Shown: positions 36,801 through 44,398 of the stretch, one piece after another
How positions within the stretch are numbered: the stretch's first letter is position 1
Layout: every line of letters begins with the position of its first letter
DNA from: Deltaproteobacteria bacterium
GTDB lineage: Bacteria > Myxococcota > Myxococcia > Myxococcales > 40CM-4-68-19
Length of the DNA: 64,000 nt
NCBI GenBank assembly: GCA_005879535.1
Contig: VBKI01000070.1
Coordinates: 105,847 to 169,846 of the forward strand
Direction of reading: 5' to 3'
The notes under the pieces: generated by a model
Databases searched by the model: none
Seen by the model: the letters and a program-made list of their open reading frames with translations, nothing else
What the model was told of the DNA's origin: nothing
Made by a program: the position numbers and the translations under genes

Positions 36801-37653
36801 TTTCCGCCGTCACGAATCCGTCGGCGATCTTCTGCAGCCGGCCCTTCGCCATCCGGTCGGCGGTCGCCGTGTCCGTGGGGGCGTGCTCATGTCCCGCGAT
36901 GGAGAGCGTCTTGCCGGCGCCGTACTTCTTGGCCCCCTCGTCGCGCTGCCCTCCTGCGGCCTTCGCTTTGCCAACGATCTCCTGGCGCGCCTGCGGATCC
37001 CACCCGTGCACCGTGACTTCCTCGACCTGGGAGAGTGCGTTGATCCGGACCTTGACCTTCTTGAGCCCGTCGCCCGGCGCGATCACCACCTGAGAGCTGG
37101 TGGACGGGGCGGCGACGACGATCTTCTTGCCGTCGAGCCGGACCCGGTTGCCGTCCTTCTGCGCGATCCGACGCAGCAGGACGGCGTCGGTGACGTTGGA
37201 CTGGAGGATGTGACTCTTGCTGCCCGTCGGAGCCTCTCCGGTGAGGCCATGATCGCGCGCGACGTTCTTCACGATCTCGTCGTCGTCGACGTTGTTGAAC
37301 GCTCGCGTCGCCGGAGAGAGGGCGAGTCGGTGCAGGCGTTCGTAGCAGATGACGTGCAGCGCCGGCGGAACGTCGCGGCGGAAGCGCGGCTCGAGGCAAA
37401 CCACCTCGCCGTCGAAGATGCGGCTGAGCCGCGACCCGAAGCCGAGATCGATCTGGACCGCCGTCCCGCTCTGGAACTGTCTCCCGTCGATCAGCTTCAG
37501 CGAGGGATCGTGGAAGGATACCTCGCAGCGGCCGAACAGCTCGCCGTCGAGATCCACGTCGACGGAGACGAGCCGCGCTTCCTCGTCGAGCGCGAGGCGG
37601 GTCCCGTCCACGAAGACGTGGCAATTCGGGATGTGGCGCGGTGAGGCGGGCAC
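33808..37653 (-). CDS. VgrG/phage gpD-like spike with long repeated C-terminal extension
   Basis: 1281 residues from a GTG. Residues 1-333 form a phage late control D/VgrG-type hub (CHVFVDGTRLALDEEARL, LGFGSRLSRIFDGEVVCLEP, RRIAQKDGNRVRLDGKKI, VTVHGWDPQARQEI, MAKGRLQKIADGFVTAEMEL). A Pro/Ala linker (334-390) follows. About 390-805 contains related beta units, recognisable by LYAEGAKPSAALDD / LWAEGKAPSVDMLDA / LWVQGKTVSGALRD and VRQVKPAAFSGSLVIS / VRKVKPEKFKGTLVLE. The final 470 residues (VFGGWIQHIFLNNISSAYN, FAFISHLPD-like, GIGCRRGHISAGG) match nothing I can name. Classic VgrG gp5 needle repeats are absent. Most likely a cargo-bearing spike. Confidence 0.75.
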   Translation of the reverse strand: MPASPRHIPNCHVFVDGTRLALDEEARLVSVDVDLDGELFGRCEVSFHDPSLKLIDGRQFQSGTAVQIDLGFGSRLSRIFDGEVVCLEPRFRRDVPPALHVICYERLHRLALSPATRAFNNVDDDEIVKNVARDHGLTGEAPTGSKSHILQSNVTDAVLLRRIAQKDGNRVRLDGKKIVVAAPSTSSQVVIAPGDGLKKVKVRINALSQVEEVTVHGWDPQARQEIVGKAKAAGGQRDEGAKKYGAGKTLSIAGHEHAPTDTATADRMAKGRLQKIADGFVTAEMELIGDPRLRPEVQVELQKVGTQIDGIYRVDRARHRFSKHGYLVSLKAVRISTPPPPAQAQQAPPPQQPQSAPAQPGAAAPPAALAAPAPQSAPKPAPKAKVDPVITPAKLDVVVKKFFKDSTGATKPYTKPKRQKVVLSTSESFEAAGSGTFTRSNDSIKFFKSADKDDEIKFDGKDNVFKGSQLSGGVALYAEGAKPSAALDDVKLTLKLAGGSKTIGPDAVCKATSVEVTLDICKGRPSPAGDPPPLSQDDKIAVGRNLLVQDAAGHFERAQLIVRQVKPAAFSGSLVISAKGGVTAFTNEKPTQGEKAALPYTIADASKIPAKGDRTLWAEGKAPSVDMLDAGFILALKGVEDDADHVVATAVQIQLDICQSRKKADADPDAMSAENKVKVGRFVHEQDTGAHHGRALLVVRKVKPEKFKGTLVLEGNNTARIELFPNELKTGGEAATAVPHEIGFDPKDATKKNEDKKLWVQGKTVSGALRDVSLWIHLKDDNPTNADTVLITVVKFKKLTADIPSTPAITNRAGNSPVNRHAWKIADPTPAANDFNEDYAVNKPIVLLENSILDKDRIKLSVAIDPAGVPVRWAVIRDRRPAPDGDHKDVIALKDNPEAPTLGSDAEGLTNTLLAGAVGSFHICPFVNCNEGKTFEFMAKDGTRIDREPFIMMNLVLVRVQGVSNDSKGQKVNCSPSPAAGQTAANFAGFTTSSSGGGAWTGANSGWHADAKVDVIGGGQDGKRGLDKVFGGWIQHIFLNNISSAYNLPPVGGVTPPARNHKYAFISHLPDNTHYGKYHYIGATEAPVSAADAAMCVKTAPVVDASFILDVSPFGGEGTGGDSAVGSTGFQGGTTGNHGGGYPAPTARPIGQRWQREMWDAPGIGCRRGHISAGGTLAHFRFNLGFRTDLCFWTNTDAKPDPTANGVANRLYVSVYKCTWTPDFEINFHATTGVGTIATAAKITVTKDKSAPNGRAVAVDGFGLETRSPFALAWYAVDART
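35230..36240 (-). repeat. Tandem degenerate ~140-residue units inside the VgrG-like protein
   Basis: Three copies of an LW/YxxGKxxS..L.D segment (about residues 476, 614 and 759), two of them followed by LDIC(K/Q)(G/S)R and a VR.VKP..F.G.LV segment (about 564 and 704). They diverge enough to be ancient protein-level duplications rather than recent DNA repeats. Boundaries are approximate. Confidence 0.6.
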
Positions 37654-37659
37654 GGCAGA

Positions 37660-38466
37660 TCAGAGCGAGAAGCGGAACCGGGGCCGCTCGACGAACAGCG
37701 TGTCCGAGGTGACCCGGGCGCCTTGGGCGTCCTTGACCACGAACTGGAACTCGACTTCGTTGCGGCCCGCCGCAGCTGGCGGGATGGCGACCTTCCACTT
37801 GGGCTTCACGCTCGGCGCGGCGTTTTCCTGCAGCGATTGCGCCTTCTGACCCTGGGCGCCGTCGGCGTCGAGCGCCCAGATCTCGATGGTGAGGGAACCG
37901 GTCAGGTTGGCGGTGCACTCGATCCAGAGATGGACCTCCTGGTCCTTGCGGGCGCGCTGGACCGACCACCGCGCCGACTTCACCTGGCCCTGGACAGGTG
38001 TGGCGGCGAGGTTCTGCTGCTGTCCCGCGGAGCTCGTGTGCGTATCGCTCTTCTTCTTTTGCTTCGGCGGCTTCGCCGCCGTCGTGCTCTGCAGCAGGAT
38101 CTGCAGCGCATTCATCAAGTACGATCCAAGTCCCTGCGCGCTGGCTCCATCGTCGATGTTGACGTCCGGCGAGCCCTCGATGATGGGCCCCGACGCGCCG
38201 CAGTGCTTCGTCTGATCGTTCATCCGTGCGAACGGCTTGCCGTTCACGTACACGGTGGGCGACCCCTTCTTGATCGTGAAGGTATTCGGGCCGCAGCAGG
38301 CGGCATGGATCCCCAGATCGTCCTGTCGCGCCGCCGGCTTGCTGTTGATGAGGACGTCGGGCGAGCCGGTGACGATCGGGCCCACGGCTGGATGCGGGCA
38401 GGCCGGACAGCCGTGCGCATCCGCATCGACTTGCGCTTTGTCCCCGAGACGGGCCGCAGCGGGCAT
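37660..38466 (-). CDS. PAAR-domain tip protein with C-terminal beta domain
   Basis: 268 residues from the ATG at 38466 (GGGGGTG upstream; a TTG four codons earlier is an alternative). The first 105 residues are a DUF4150/PAAR-like domain: CPACPHPAVGPIVTGSPDVLIN, RQDD, GPNTFTIKKGSPTVYVNGKPFARMND and GPIIEGSPDVNID. Such cones sharpen the VgrG tip. After a Lys/Gln-rich linker, residues about 160-268 form a beta-sandwich-like domain (DQEVHLWIECTANLTGSLTIEIW, NEVEFQFVV). First gene of a five-gene operon, 6 bp before the VgrG-like gene. Confidence 0.85.
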   Translation of the reverse strand: MPAAARLGDKAQVDADAHGCPACPHPAVGPIVTGSPDVLINSKPAARQDDLGIHAACCGPNTFTIKKGSPTVYVNGKPFARMNDQTKHCGASGPIIEGSPDVNIDDGASAQGLGSYLMNALQILLQSTTAAKPPKQKKKSDTHTSSAGQQQNLAATPVQGQVKSARWSVQRARKDQEVHLWIECTANLTGSLTIEIWALDADGAQGQKAQSLQENAAPSVKPKWKVAIPPAAAGRNEVEFQFVVKDAQGARVTSDTLFVERPRFRFSL

Positions 38467-38497
38467 GCACACCCCCAAGCGGGTTCAGCATACTACT

Positions 38498-40240
38498 TTG
38501 AAGCTGATCAGGCGAGCGGCCCCTCGCTCATCGGTCGGGCGACGTCGTACGCCCCGCGGCGCGCTCCAGTCCTGCATCGTCGCGCTTCTCGCCGCCGTGG
38601 CTTGCCGACCGGCGGCCGGTCAGCAACGCCCTGCAGACCTCGTGCTCCTCCACGGCGAAGTGTTCACCGTCGACCCGCAGCGGCCCCGCGCTCAGGCCGT
38701 CGCCGTGCGCGGAGATCGCATCGTCGCGGTGGGCAGCGACGCGGAGATCCAGAAGCTCGCGGGCGTCGGCACGAAAGTGATCGATCTGCGCGGCCGGCTG
38801 GCGATTCCCGGCTTCATCGAGGGCCACGGTCACTACACGGCGCTCGGCGAATCGAAGCTCATCCTCGACCTAACGAAGGCAAAGACCTGGGACGACATCG
38901 TTGCGCAGGTGGCGGACATCGAGGGACGGGGGTGGCATCAGGAGAAATGGGCGCGGCCGCCGCAGCCCAATGTCGAAGGGGTGCCCCTTCACGCCTCGCT
39001 CGATCGTGTGAGCCCGTCGAACCCGGTGGTCCTCGAGCACGCCAGCGGTCATGCGGCGTTCGTCAACGCCCAGGCGCTGAAGCTTGCCGGGGTGACCCGC
39101 GAGACGCCCGATCCTCCGGGCGGCGAGATCGTGAAGGACGCCAGCGGGGAGCCCACCGGGCTGCTCAAGGAGACGGCGCAGGGACTGGTGCGCGCGGGAA
39201 TCGCGAATCAGCCGCGGAATTCTCCAGCGGAAGATGAGGCGCGTTTCCGCAAGGTGGTGGAGCTCGCCGGCGCCGATGCGCTCTCCAAAGGCGTCACCAC
39301 CTTTCACGACGCCGGGGCGAGCTTCGCCACCATCGACGGCTACAAGAAGCTCGCCGACGAAGGAAAGCTCCCGCTGCGCCTCTACGTGATGGTGCGGTTC
39401 GAGTCCGATCCCTCGCTCGAGGCGAACCTCGATCGACACCGCCTGATCGGGTACGGGCACGGGATCCTCACGGTGCGCGCAATCAAGGAGCAGATCGACG
39501 GCGCGCTCGGGAGCCACGGCGCCTGGCTGCTCGCGCCATACGCGGATCTGCCTTCGAGCACCGGCCTCGTGCTCAAGCCGATGCCCGACTTCGAGAAGAC
39601 CGCCCGCATCGCCATCCGGCACGGGTTTCAGGTGAATACCCACGCCATCGGGGACCGTGCCAACCGCGAGGTCCTCGACGTCTACGAGAGGATCTTCCGC
39701 GACTTCCCCGGCAAACGCGACCTGCGCTGGCGCATCGAGCACGCGCAGCACGTCGAGCCCGCCGACGTTCCGCGCTTCAAGAAGCTGGGCGTGATCGCGT
39801 CGATGCAGGGAATGCATATCGTCTCCGACGCCCCCTGGGTCCCAAAGCGCCTGGGGGAGGAGCGCGCGCGGCGCACGTCGTATCCCTGGCGGTCGCTAAT
39901 CGATGCCGGCGCCGTGGTCACCAACGGCACCGACACGCCGGTCGAGGACGTCGATCCGATCCCGAGCTTTCATGGCGCGGTGTCGCGCAAGTCGAAGGAC
40001 GGCACGGTGTTCGTGCCGGAGCAGCGCGTGTCCCGCGAGGAGGCGCTGCGCGCCTATACGCTCGGCAATGCTTACGCCGCGTTCGAGGAGAAGGAAAAAG
40101 GCTCACTCTCGGTGGGGAAGCTCGCGGACATCGTCGTGCTTTCGAAGAACATCCTCGCCATCCCCGAGGACGACATTCCATCTGCGCGCGTCGACCTGAC
40201 GATTCTCGGCGGACAGGTGCGGGCCACCCGACCTCCGTAG
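38498..40240 (+). CDS. Amidohydrolase family 3 (YtcJ-like) exported enzyme
   Basis: About 580 residues from a TTG at 38498 that gives a leader with lipobox-like AVACRP; the longer in-frame region overlaps the PAAR gene antisense and is unlikely. Metal-site motif GFIEGHGHYTALGE, then HASGHAAFVN, VTTFHDAGASF, HAIGDRANREVLDVY, IEHAQHV and a late GTDTPVEDVDP, all in the order of the amidohydrolase-3 family, which hydrolyses amides or N-formyl groups with a binuclear metal site. Exported form; substrate unknown. Confidence 0.85.
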   Translation: MKLIRRAAPRSSVGRRRTPRGALQSCIVALLAAVACRPAAGQQRPADLVLLHGEVFTVDPQRPRAQAVAVRGDRIVAVGSDAEIQKLAGVGTKVIDLRGRLAIPGFIEGHGHYTALGESKLILDLTKAKTWDDIVAQVADIEGRGWHQEKWARPPQPNVEGVPLHASLDRVSPSNPVVLEHASGHAAFVNAQALKLAGVTRETPDPPGGEIVKDASGEPTGLLKETAQGLVRAGIANQPRNSPAEDEARFRKVVELAGADALSKGVTTFHDAGASFATIDGYKKLADEGKLPLRLYVMVRFESDPSLEANLDRHRLIGYGHGILTVRAIKEQIDGALGSHGAWLLAPYADLPSSTGLVLKPMPDFEKTARIAIRHGFQVNTHAIGDRANREVLDVYERIFRDFPGKRDLRWRIEHAQHVEPADVPRFKKLGVIASMQGMHIVSDAPWVPKRLGEERARRTSYPWRSLIDAGAVVTNGTDTPVEDVDPIPSFHGAVSRKSKDGTVFVPEQRVSREEALRAYTLGNAYAAFEEKEKGSLSVGKLADIVVLSKNILAIPEDDIPSARVDLTILGGQVRATRPP

Positions 40241-40301
40241 CCGGGAGCCCCCTTGTTCGCCGGCTTGCTCCGTGCCACGATTTTTGAAGGAACTGTCCGT
40301 C

Positions 40302-40976
40302 ATGCCCACCGTGAGCGAAGCGATTCGTTCCAGCCGCTGGGCGCATTCGCTGACGCCGGAAGAACTTGCGCGCGTGGAAGCCACGGTCATCGAGCGCACG
40401 GTGCCTGTCGACGGGTACGTTTGCCGCACCGGCCAGCCCGTTGATGCGTGGATCGGCGTCATCGAAGGACTCGTGAAGCTCTGCCCGGCTTCGCAGGCGG
40501 GGAAGTCGGCGGCGTTCACGTGCGTGACCGCGGGCGGGTGGTTCGGCGAAGGATCGGTATTGAAAGATCGGGTGTGGCGGTTCGACGCCGTCGCGCTGCG
40601 CAGGAGCCGGATCGCCTACGTCCCGAGGGAAACTTTCGAGTGGCTCCTGGACGACAACATCGGGTTCAACCGGTTCCTGCTGCACCAGCTCAACGAGAGG
40701 CTTGGGCTCTTCATCGGGATGATTGAGACGGATCGCCTCCTCGATCCGGATACGCGCGTGGCGCGTTGTCTGGCAGGCCTGTTCAACGAATACCTCTATC
40801 CCGGCATCCATCAGCGGCTGCAGCTCTCACAGGAAGAGATCGGCCACCTCTGCGGCCTCTCCCGCCAGCGAGCGAACCAGGCGCTGCAGGTGCTGGCGAA
40901 GGCCGGAATTCTCGAGGCCGAGTACGGTCACATCACCGTTCTCGATCTCGATGCCTTGCGCAGTTTCGGTCGATGA
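40302..40976 (+). CDS. Crp/Fnr-family transcription regulator
   Basis: 224 residues from the ATG at 40302 (AAGGAA upstream). N-terminal cNMP-binding-type beta barrel (DGYVCRTGQPVDAWIGVIEG, GGWFGEGSVLKDRVWRFDAVALR), a dimer helix, and a C-terminal winged helix HTH (LQLSQEEIGHLCGLSRQRANQALQVL). The Fnr [4Fe-4S] Cys cluster is absent; the Glu/Arg pair of the cAMP pocket is not conserved either, so the effector is unknown. It ends at a stem-loop terminator before the tannase gene, which it could regulate. Confidence 0.88.
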   Translation: MPTVSEAIRSSRWAHSLTPEELARVEATVIERTVPVDGYVCRTGQPVDAWIGVIEGLVKLCPASQAGKSAAFTCVTAGGWFGEGSVLKDRVWRFDAVALRRSRIAYVPRETFEWLLDDNIGFNRFLLHQLNERLGLFIGMIETDRLLDPDTRVARCLAGLFNEYLYPGIHQRLQLSQEEIGHLCGLSRQRANQALQVLAKAGILEAEYGHITVLDLDALRSFGR

Positions 40977-40999
40977 TTGTCGTCAGGATGCCAATCTGT

Positions 41000-41025
41000 A
41001 AAAAGCTGTCCGCACGACAGTTTTT
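41000..41025 (+). terminator. Probable intrinsic terminator after the Crp/Fnr gene
   Basis: A CTGTC/GACAG stem with loop CGCAC, flanked by AAAAA (with one bulged G) on the left and TTTTT on the right. Position, 24 bp past the stop, suits termination of the regulator transcript. The symmetric A/T flanks could also make it act as an operator or from the other strand. Confidence 0.65.
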
Positions 41026-41098
41026 GACTCCGGCGAGGGTAATCGCGTAAACGCGGAGCCGGTTCGCACCCCCGCAACCGAAATCAACGAGGAAAATC

Positions 41099-42766
41099 AT
41101 GAAGCTCCTTGGAAGAGCAGTGTCTGTACTCGCGTTGTTCGTCGCGGCGGCCCTGCCGTCGCGCAGCGCAGGAGCCGCTCAGCGCACCTGCGAAAGCCTG
41201 AAGGATCTGAAGTGGCCGAAAGATACGACCATCACCATCGCCACGATGGTTGCGCGGGGGGCGTTCGATCCGCCCGGCGCGACGCCGCCCATCGATACCG
41301 CCGCCTGCCGCGTCGCGGGATCCATCAACCCGACCAGCGACTCCAACATCCAGTTCGAAGTCTGGATGCCGGCGACCGGGTGGAACGGAAAGTTCCTCTC
41401 GGCAGGTGAAGGGGGCTACGCCGGCGCGATCAACTACGGCGGCATCGCAGATGCGCTCCGGCGCGGCTACGCCGGCGGTTCGACGGATACCGGACACGTC
41501 GGCGGCACCGCGGACTTCGCGCCGGGCCATCCCGAGAAGGTCACGGACTTCGGCTGGCGCGGGAAGCATCTACAGGCCGCGCGTTCGAAGGACATCATTC
41601 GCGCCTTCTATCGCCAGTCGATCTCCCACTCGTATTTCAGCTCGTGCTCCAACGGCGGCCGTCAGGCGTTGATGGAGATCCAGCGGTTTCCGGAGGACTA
41701 CGATGGAGTGCTGGTCGGCGCGCCGGCTAACGACTGGTCCCATCTCTTTGCGGGTTTCATCTGGAACGAACAAGCGCTGTGGAACACGCCTGGCGCGTAC
41801 CTGAAAACCAGCAAGCTTGCCGCGATCCAGAGCGCGACGCTCGCGACCTGCGACGCGCTCGACGGCGTCAGCGACGGCGTGGTCGAGGACCCGCGCCGCT
41901 GCACGTTCGATCCGGCCAGCATCGCCTGTCCCTCCGGCACTGACGGCGATGCCTGTCTCACGCCGGCGCAAGTTGGTGCGGTACGGAAAATCATGTCCGG
42001 TGCCCGCAATCCGCGTACGGGGAAGCAGATCTTCCCCGGCTGGTTCACGAGCGCAGCAGCAGCGGCAGGGTCCTGGGGAGCGTGGATCACGGGTCCTGCC
42101 ACACCTGGCGCATCCATCCAGGCATTCTTCGGAAATTCATACTTCGGCCGCATCATCAACGAAATCCCGGCCCCCGGGGTATGGGACTTCTCGACGTTCA
42201 ACTTCGACAGCGACATGACGAACGCGGATCGCAAGGCGGTGGGCGGCGCTCTGACGATGAACTCCACCGACCCGGAGCTCGGCGACTTCCGGCATGCCAA
42301 CCACAACGGCAAGATCATCCATTGGCACGGCTGGGAGGATCCCGCGATCTCGGCGCTCACCTCGATCAACTACTACCGGGAAGTGGTTGCCGCCAACGAG
42401 GAGGCGTCCGACTTCTACCGGCTCTTCATGGTTCCCGGCATGGTGCACTGCGGTGGCGGGCCGGGACCGAATTCGTTCGGCCAGTCGCTGGCGCAAGCGA
42501 AGCCGCTCAACAATGCGCCGGAGAACGACATCCTCAGCGCGCTCGAGCGCTGGGTCGAGAAGGGCGTCGCACCGACACGGATCGTGGCGGTGAAGTACGT
42601 CAACGATCAGCCTGCGTCGGGCATCCTCCGCACCCGCCCGCTCTGCGCGTATCCGAGGACGGCGGTCTACAAGGGCAGCGGCAGCACGGACGACGCGGCG
42701 AATTTCGACTGCCGCAAGCCCAGCCAGAAGGGCGACGACGGCAATCAGGACGACGACGAGGATTGA
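41099..42766 (+). CDS. Tannase/feruloyl-esterase family exported hydrolase
   Basis: 555 residues. Sec leader (MKLLGRAVSVLALFVAAALPS...AGA). Catalytic CS-D-HC layout of the family: YFSSCSNGGRQALME with the Ser nucleophile next to Cys, WHGWEDPAISA with Asp, and VPGMVHCGGGPGP with His-Cys. Tannase members split galloyl, feruloyl or terephthalate-type aromatic esters. Ends in an acidic tail GDDGNQDDDED. The last 22 bp overlap the 3' end of the convergent sigma-factor gene. An AGGAAAA ribosome-binding site lies before the ATG. Confidence 0.88.
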   Translation: MKLLGRAVSVLALFVAAALPSRSAGAAQRTCESLKDLKWPKDTTITIATMVARGAFDPPGATPPIDTAACRVAGSINPTSDSNIQFEVWMPATGWNGKFLSAGEGGYAGAINYGGIADALRRGYAGGSTDTGHVGGTADFAPGHPEKVTDFGWRGKHLQAARSKDIIRAFYRQSISHSYFSSCSNGGRQALMEIQRFPEDYDGVLVGAPANDWSHLFAGFIWNEQALWNTPGAYLKTSKLAAIQSATLATCDALDGVSDGVVEDPRRCTFDPASIACPSGTDGDACLTPAQVGAVRKIMSGARNPRTGKQIFPGWFTSAAAAAGSWGAWITGPATPGASIQAFFGNSYFGRIINEIPAPGVWDFSTFNFDSDMTNADRKAVGGALTMNSTDPELGDFRHANHNGKIIHWHGWEDPAISALTSINYYREVVAANEEASDFYRLFMVPGMVHCGGGPGPNSFGQSLAQAKPLNNAPENDILSALERWVEKGVAPTRIVAVKYVNDQPASGILRTRPLCAYPRTAVYKGSGSTDDAANFDCRKPSQKGDDGNQDDDED

Positions 42767-43971
42767 TTGAGCTCAACGAGGCGGCGCGTCAGGTAGCGAC
42801 GCTCCGCCTCGTTCTGCGCAAGCTCGAGCGCCTTCCGGTAGGCGGCCCTTGCCTCTGCGCGGCGGCCGAGGCGCCGCAACAGGTCGGCGCGCGTCGAATG
42901 CCAGAGGTGGTATGCGCCGAGGGCACCGGCCAGCTCGTCGACCATCGGCAGCGCCTTCTCGGCACCCGATGCCATCGAGACTGCGACCGCGCGATTGAGC
43001 GCCACCACCGGCGACGGGTGCAGCACCTGTAGCCGATCGTAGAGCAATGCGATCTGCCCCCAATCCGTCTCCTCGGCTCGCGTCGCCTCTGCGTGAACGG
43101 CGGCGATTGCCGCCTCGAGCGCATATGGGCCAGGCGGCGCGAGCACCAGCGCTCTCTGAACGAGAGCGCACCCTTCTTCGATCTCCGCGCGATCCCATTT
43201 CGAGCGGTCCTGGTCGGCCAAGGCCACCAACTCGCCCTGGGCATCGACGCGGGCGCCGCGCCGTGCGTCGTGCAGGAGCATGAGCGCCAGGAGCGCGTCG
43301 AGCTCCGGGACCACCACCGGCGGCAGCGCCCGCAACAGCCTCGCCAGCCGGATGGCCTCGGCGCAGAGCTCGCGCCGGATCAGCGCATCTCCGCGCGCCG
43401 CCGAGTACCCTTCGTTGAAGACGAGATACAGGACCGCCATTACCCGCGGCGCCCGCTCCGGCAGCTCCTCCAGCGACGGAACCTGGTACGGGATCCCCGC
43501 TCCTCGAATCTTCCCTTTCGCTCGCACCAGTCGCTGCGCCATGGTGGCGGGGGTGGTCAGGAAGGCGCGCGCGATCTCGTCGGTGGTGAGACCGCACAGG
43601 GTCCACAGGGTCAGCGCCACCTGCGCTTCCGGAGCGAGCGCGGGGTGACAGCAGGTGAAGATCAGCCGCAGCCGTTCGTCCGGAACGTCCTCGTCGTCCG
43701 AAAACGCCGGCATCTGCGGTTCCTCCTGCTCCGAAAGCGCGGCCGCCATCGCGCTCAGCCGGGAACTCCGCCGCAGCCGGTCGATCGCCTTGTGCCTCGC
43801 GGTCCCGTACAGCCAGGCGCGCGGGTTGCGCGGCGCGGCCGCCGTCCATTCGACGACGGCGGCCGCGAACGCGTCCTGCAAGGCTTCCTCGGCGACGTCG
43901 AAGTCGCCCACTGCGCGAATCAGGGCCGAGAGCAGCCGGCCCCATTCTTCACGGTGCAGCTGCTCGATCAT
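42745..43971 (-). CDS. ECF42-type RNA polymerase sigma factor with C-terminal TPR-like extension
   Basis: 408 residues from the ATG at 43971, which overlaps the stop of the DGPF gene (ATGA). Sigma region 2 (DFDVAEEALQDAFAAAVVEW, PRNPRAWLYGTARHKAIDRL) and region 4 (LTLWTLCGLTTDEIARAFL...MAQRLVRAKGKI) are followed by the long helical C-terminal extension (NEGYSAARGD, ELDALLALMLLHDAR, YDRLQVLHPSPVVALNRAVA) that defines this ECF group. No anti-sigma factor is adjacent, as usual for ECF42, whose activity depends on the extension. Last residues are a Ser run. Confidence 0.88.
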   Translation of the reverse strand: MIEQLHREEWGRLLSALIRAVGDFDVAEEALQDAFAAAVVEWTAAAPRNPRAWLYGTARHKAIDRLRRSSRLSAMAAALSEQEEPQMPAFSDDEDVPDERLRLIFTCCHPALAPEAQVALTLWTLCGLTTDEIARAFLTTPATMAQRLVRAKGKIRGAGIPYQVPSLEELPERAPRVMAVLYLVFNEGYSAARGDALIRRELCAEAIRLARLLRALPPVVVPELDALLALMLLHDARRGARVDAQGELVALADQDRSKWDRAEIEEGCALVQRALVLAPPGPYALEAAIAAVHAEATRAEETDWGQIALLYDRLQVLHPSPVVALNRAVAVSMASGAEKALPMVDELAGALGAYHLWHSTRADLLRRLGRRAEARAAYRKALELAQNEAERRYLTRRLVELNQSSSSS

Positions 43972-44309
43972 GAATCGAACGTCATGATCGGCCTGACCTC
44001 GATCGATCCGAAGCGAGCCCCGGGGATCTTGCCGGCCACGTGGATGGCTTCGTCCAGATCCTTCGCCTCGATCAGGTAAAAGCCGCCCAACTGCTCCTTC
44101 GTCTCGGCGAACGGTCCATCCGTGGTGAGCCGCTTGCCGTCGCGGACGGTGACGGTGGTGGCGGTCGCGGTCGGCTTGAGCGCGTTCCCGCCGAGGATGG
44201 CCTTGGCGAACTCCTTCCCGAACGCCCGGTACTCGGCCATCTCCTTCGGGTCGTAGCCGCTCGTCTCCCAGCGCTTCTCGTTCTCGTAGATGAGCAACAG
44301 GTACTTCAT
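43968..44309 (-). CDS. DGPF/YCII-related protein, ECF42 partner
   Basis: 113 residues. MKYLLLIYENEKRW opening and the hallmark TTDGPFAETKEQLGGFYLIEAKDLDEA, ending EVRPIM. GAGGAAACACC precedes the ATG. DGPF proteins are the conserved genomic neighbours of ECF42 sigma factors and are thought to be part of their regulon or input; the ATGA overlap with the sigma gene ensures co-expression. Confidence 0.9.
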   Translation of the reverse strand: MKYLLLIYENEKRWETSGYDPKEMAEYRAFGKEFAKAILGGNALKPTATATTVTVRDGKRLTTDGPFAETKEQLGGFYLIEAKDLDEAIHVAGKIPGARFGSIEVRPIMTFDS

Positions 44310-44398
44310 GGTGGTGTTTCCTCCTTGCCCTGTAGTCGAACGGGACATGGCCCGGATCGACAGCGGGACGCAAAATGTCGCGACGCCGGACGTTCGTC

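Noticed and set aside
28573-38466. Integrated prophage tail module
   Set aside because: The PAAR and gpD-like genes recall phage tails, but there are no tail tube, tape measure, capsid, integrase or att-like repeats, and the hydrolase architecture is unlike phage endolysins.
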